Shown here: piece after piece, positions 5,055 through 5,543 of the stretch
Layout of the letters: every line of letters starts with the position of its first letter
Position numbering within the stretch: the first letter of the stretch is position 1
Origin: Burkholderiales bacterium UBA2647
GTDB taxonomy: Bacteria > Pseudomonadota > Gammaproteobacteria > Burkholderiales > Burkholderiaceae_E
Assembly: GCA_002359635.1 (NCBI GenBank)
Contig: DENJ01000054.1
Coordinates: 8,678-14,220 of the forward strand
Length of the DNA: 5,543 bases
Direction of reading: 5' to 3'
Made by a program: the position numbers and the translations under genes
Notes under the pieces: model-generated
Told to the model about the DNA's origin: nothing
Seen by the model: the letters and a program-made list of their open reading frames with translations, nothing else
Database searches by the model: none

Positions 5055-5543
5055 ATGAAGATGTCTTTTCGTCTCGTCTTTGTATGCACGGGTGCATGCC
5101 TTGTTGCCTTGTCGCAAAGCGTTCAAGCGCAAGATAAATACGCGCTGACTGGCAATGCGGCGGTTGTGAGCGATTACCGTTATCGCGGCATCACCCAAAC
5201 ACGTTTCGGACCAGCCTTGCAGGTCGGTGCTGATCTAGGATTGCCAAACGGGCTTTATGCAGGCGTATGGGCAACCAATATCAAGTGGATCAAGGACGCG
5301 GGCGCCAAGGGTTCTTCGGAGGTCGATTTATACGGTGGTTATAAGACCGAGATTGCCAAGGATGTTGTGGCCGATGTGGGACTGTTACGTTACCAATATC
5401 CAGGTAACAGCGTTGGCTCGCTACGAGACAAAACCACCGGAAATTTAACGAACGACAACGCCAACACCACTGAAATTTACGGTGCCTTGACTTTCGGGCC
5501 AGTTACGGCGAAGTATTCCCACGCGCTGACGAGTTTGTTTGGA
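5055..5543 (+). CDS. TorF-type putative porin / TIGR02001 outer-membrane protein (partial, 3' end missing)
   Basis: Outer-membrane beta-barrel protein. The first 163 codons are present and the frame stays open to the window end; relatives are usually somewhat over 200 residues, so perhaps a quarter or more is missing. Residues 1-25 are a Sec signal peptide: basic start with K2 and R6, hydrophobic core about 7-19, cleavage after VQA (23-25). The mature part opens with the family hallmark SDYRYRGITQT (39-49), then alternating beta strands such as GLYAGVWATNIKW (66-78) and EVDLYGGYK (89-97), typical of Gcw_chp/TIGR02001 proteins. The ATG at 5055 has AAGGGG at 5043-5048; ATG 5061 is a possible alternative. 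It is transcribed divergently from trkA across 261 bp. Family members are called putative porins but their substrate is generally unknown. In many proteobacteria they lie beside glnK-amtB, which cannot be checked here. Confidence 0.88.
   Translation, partial: MKMSFRLVFVCTGACLVALSQSVQAQDKYALTGNAAVVSDYRYRGITQTRFGPALQVGADLGLPNGLYAGVWATNIKWIKDAGAKGSSEVDLYGGYKTEIAKDVVADVGLLRYQYPGNSVGSLRDKTTGNLTNDNANTTEIYGALTFGPVTAKYSHALTSLFG

Noticed and set aside
5050..5058. A two-codon open frame ATG GAA TGA whose stop overlaps the porin start.
   Set aside because: The Shine-Dalgarno AAGGGG ends one base before this ATG, too close for initiation. Most likely chance.
1..5543. CRISPR arrays, tRNA or rRNA genes, insertion sequences or phage features.
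   Set aside because: No regularly spaced repeats, tRNA-like cloverleaf, transposase or integrase was seen. The window reads as ordinary chromosomal genes.

Overview
The window looks like chromosomal DNA of moderate GC from a Gram-negative proteobacterium. A betaproteobacterium (Burkholderiales-like) is most likely, judging from the style of the TrkA and TrkH proteins and from an outer-membrane TorF-type porin. This placement rests on recognition of protein families, not on a search. The dominant theme is potassium and membrane ion transport.

Layout. Positions 1-108 hold the probable last 35 codons of an unidentified plus-strand gene. Positions 109-247 are a leader with a good sigma70-type promoter embedded in a long inverted repeat. 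Positions 248-1858 (+) encode a 536-residue ion channel with an unusual plan: two complete voltage-sensor domains in tandem, followed by one K+-type pore and a cytoplasmic helical tail. It converges, with 26 bp between the genes, on a minus-strand trkA-trkH pair (trkA 4793-3360, trkH 3363-1885, ATGA overlap), the regulator and membrane subunits of the Trk K+ uptake system. A 261-bp divergent intergenic region (4794-5054) carries promoter-like sequences for trkA, a 12-bp palindrome, several hairpins and a sigma54-like -24/-12 element. A plus-strand TorF-type porin (5055 onward) is cut by the window end.

How they may work together. TrkH is the K+-translocating subunit and TrkA its nucleotide-binding gating ring, so the pair accumulates K+. 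The convergent channel has an SVGYGD filter and could provide a voltage-gated K+ path, but this partnership is inferred from position only. The porin probably belongs to a different regulon. In many proteobacteria, TorF/TIGR02001 porins sit beside P-II/ammonium-transporter genes, and the sigma54-like element upstream would fit nitrogen control.

The best candidate for something undescribed is the tandem voltage-sensor channel. Both sensors keep the full set of S4 charges and the charge-transfer residues, in a register offset by exactly 150 residues up to S3.
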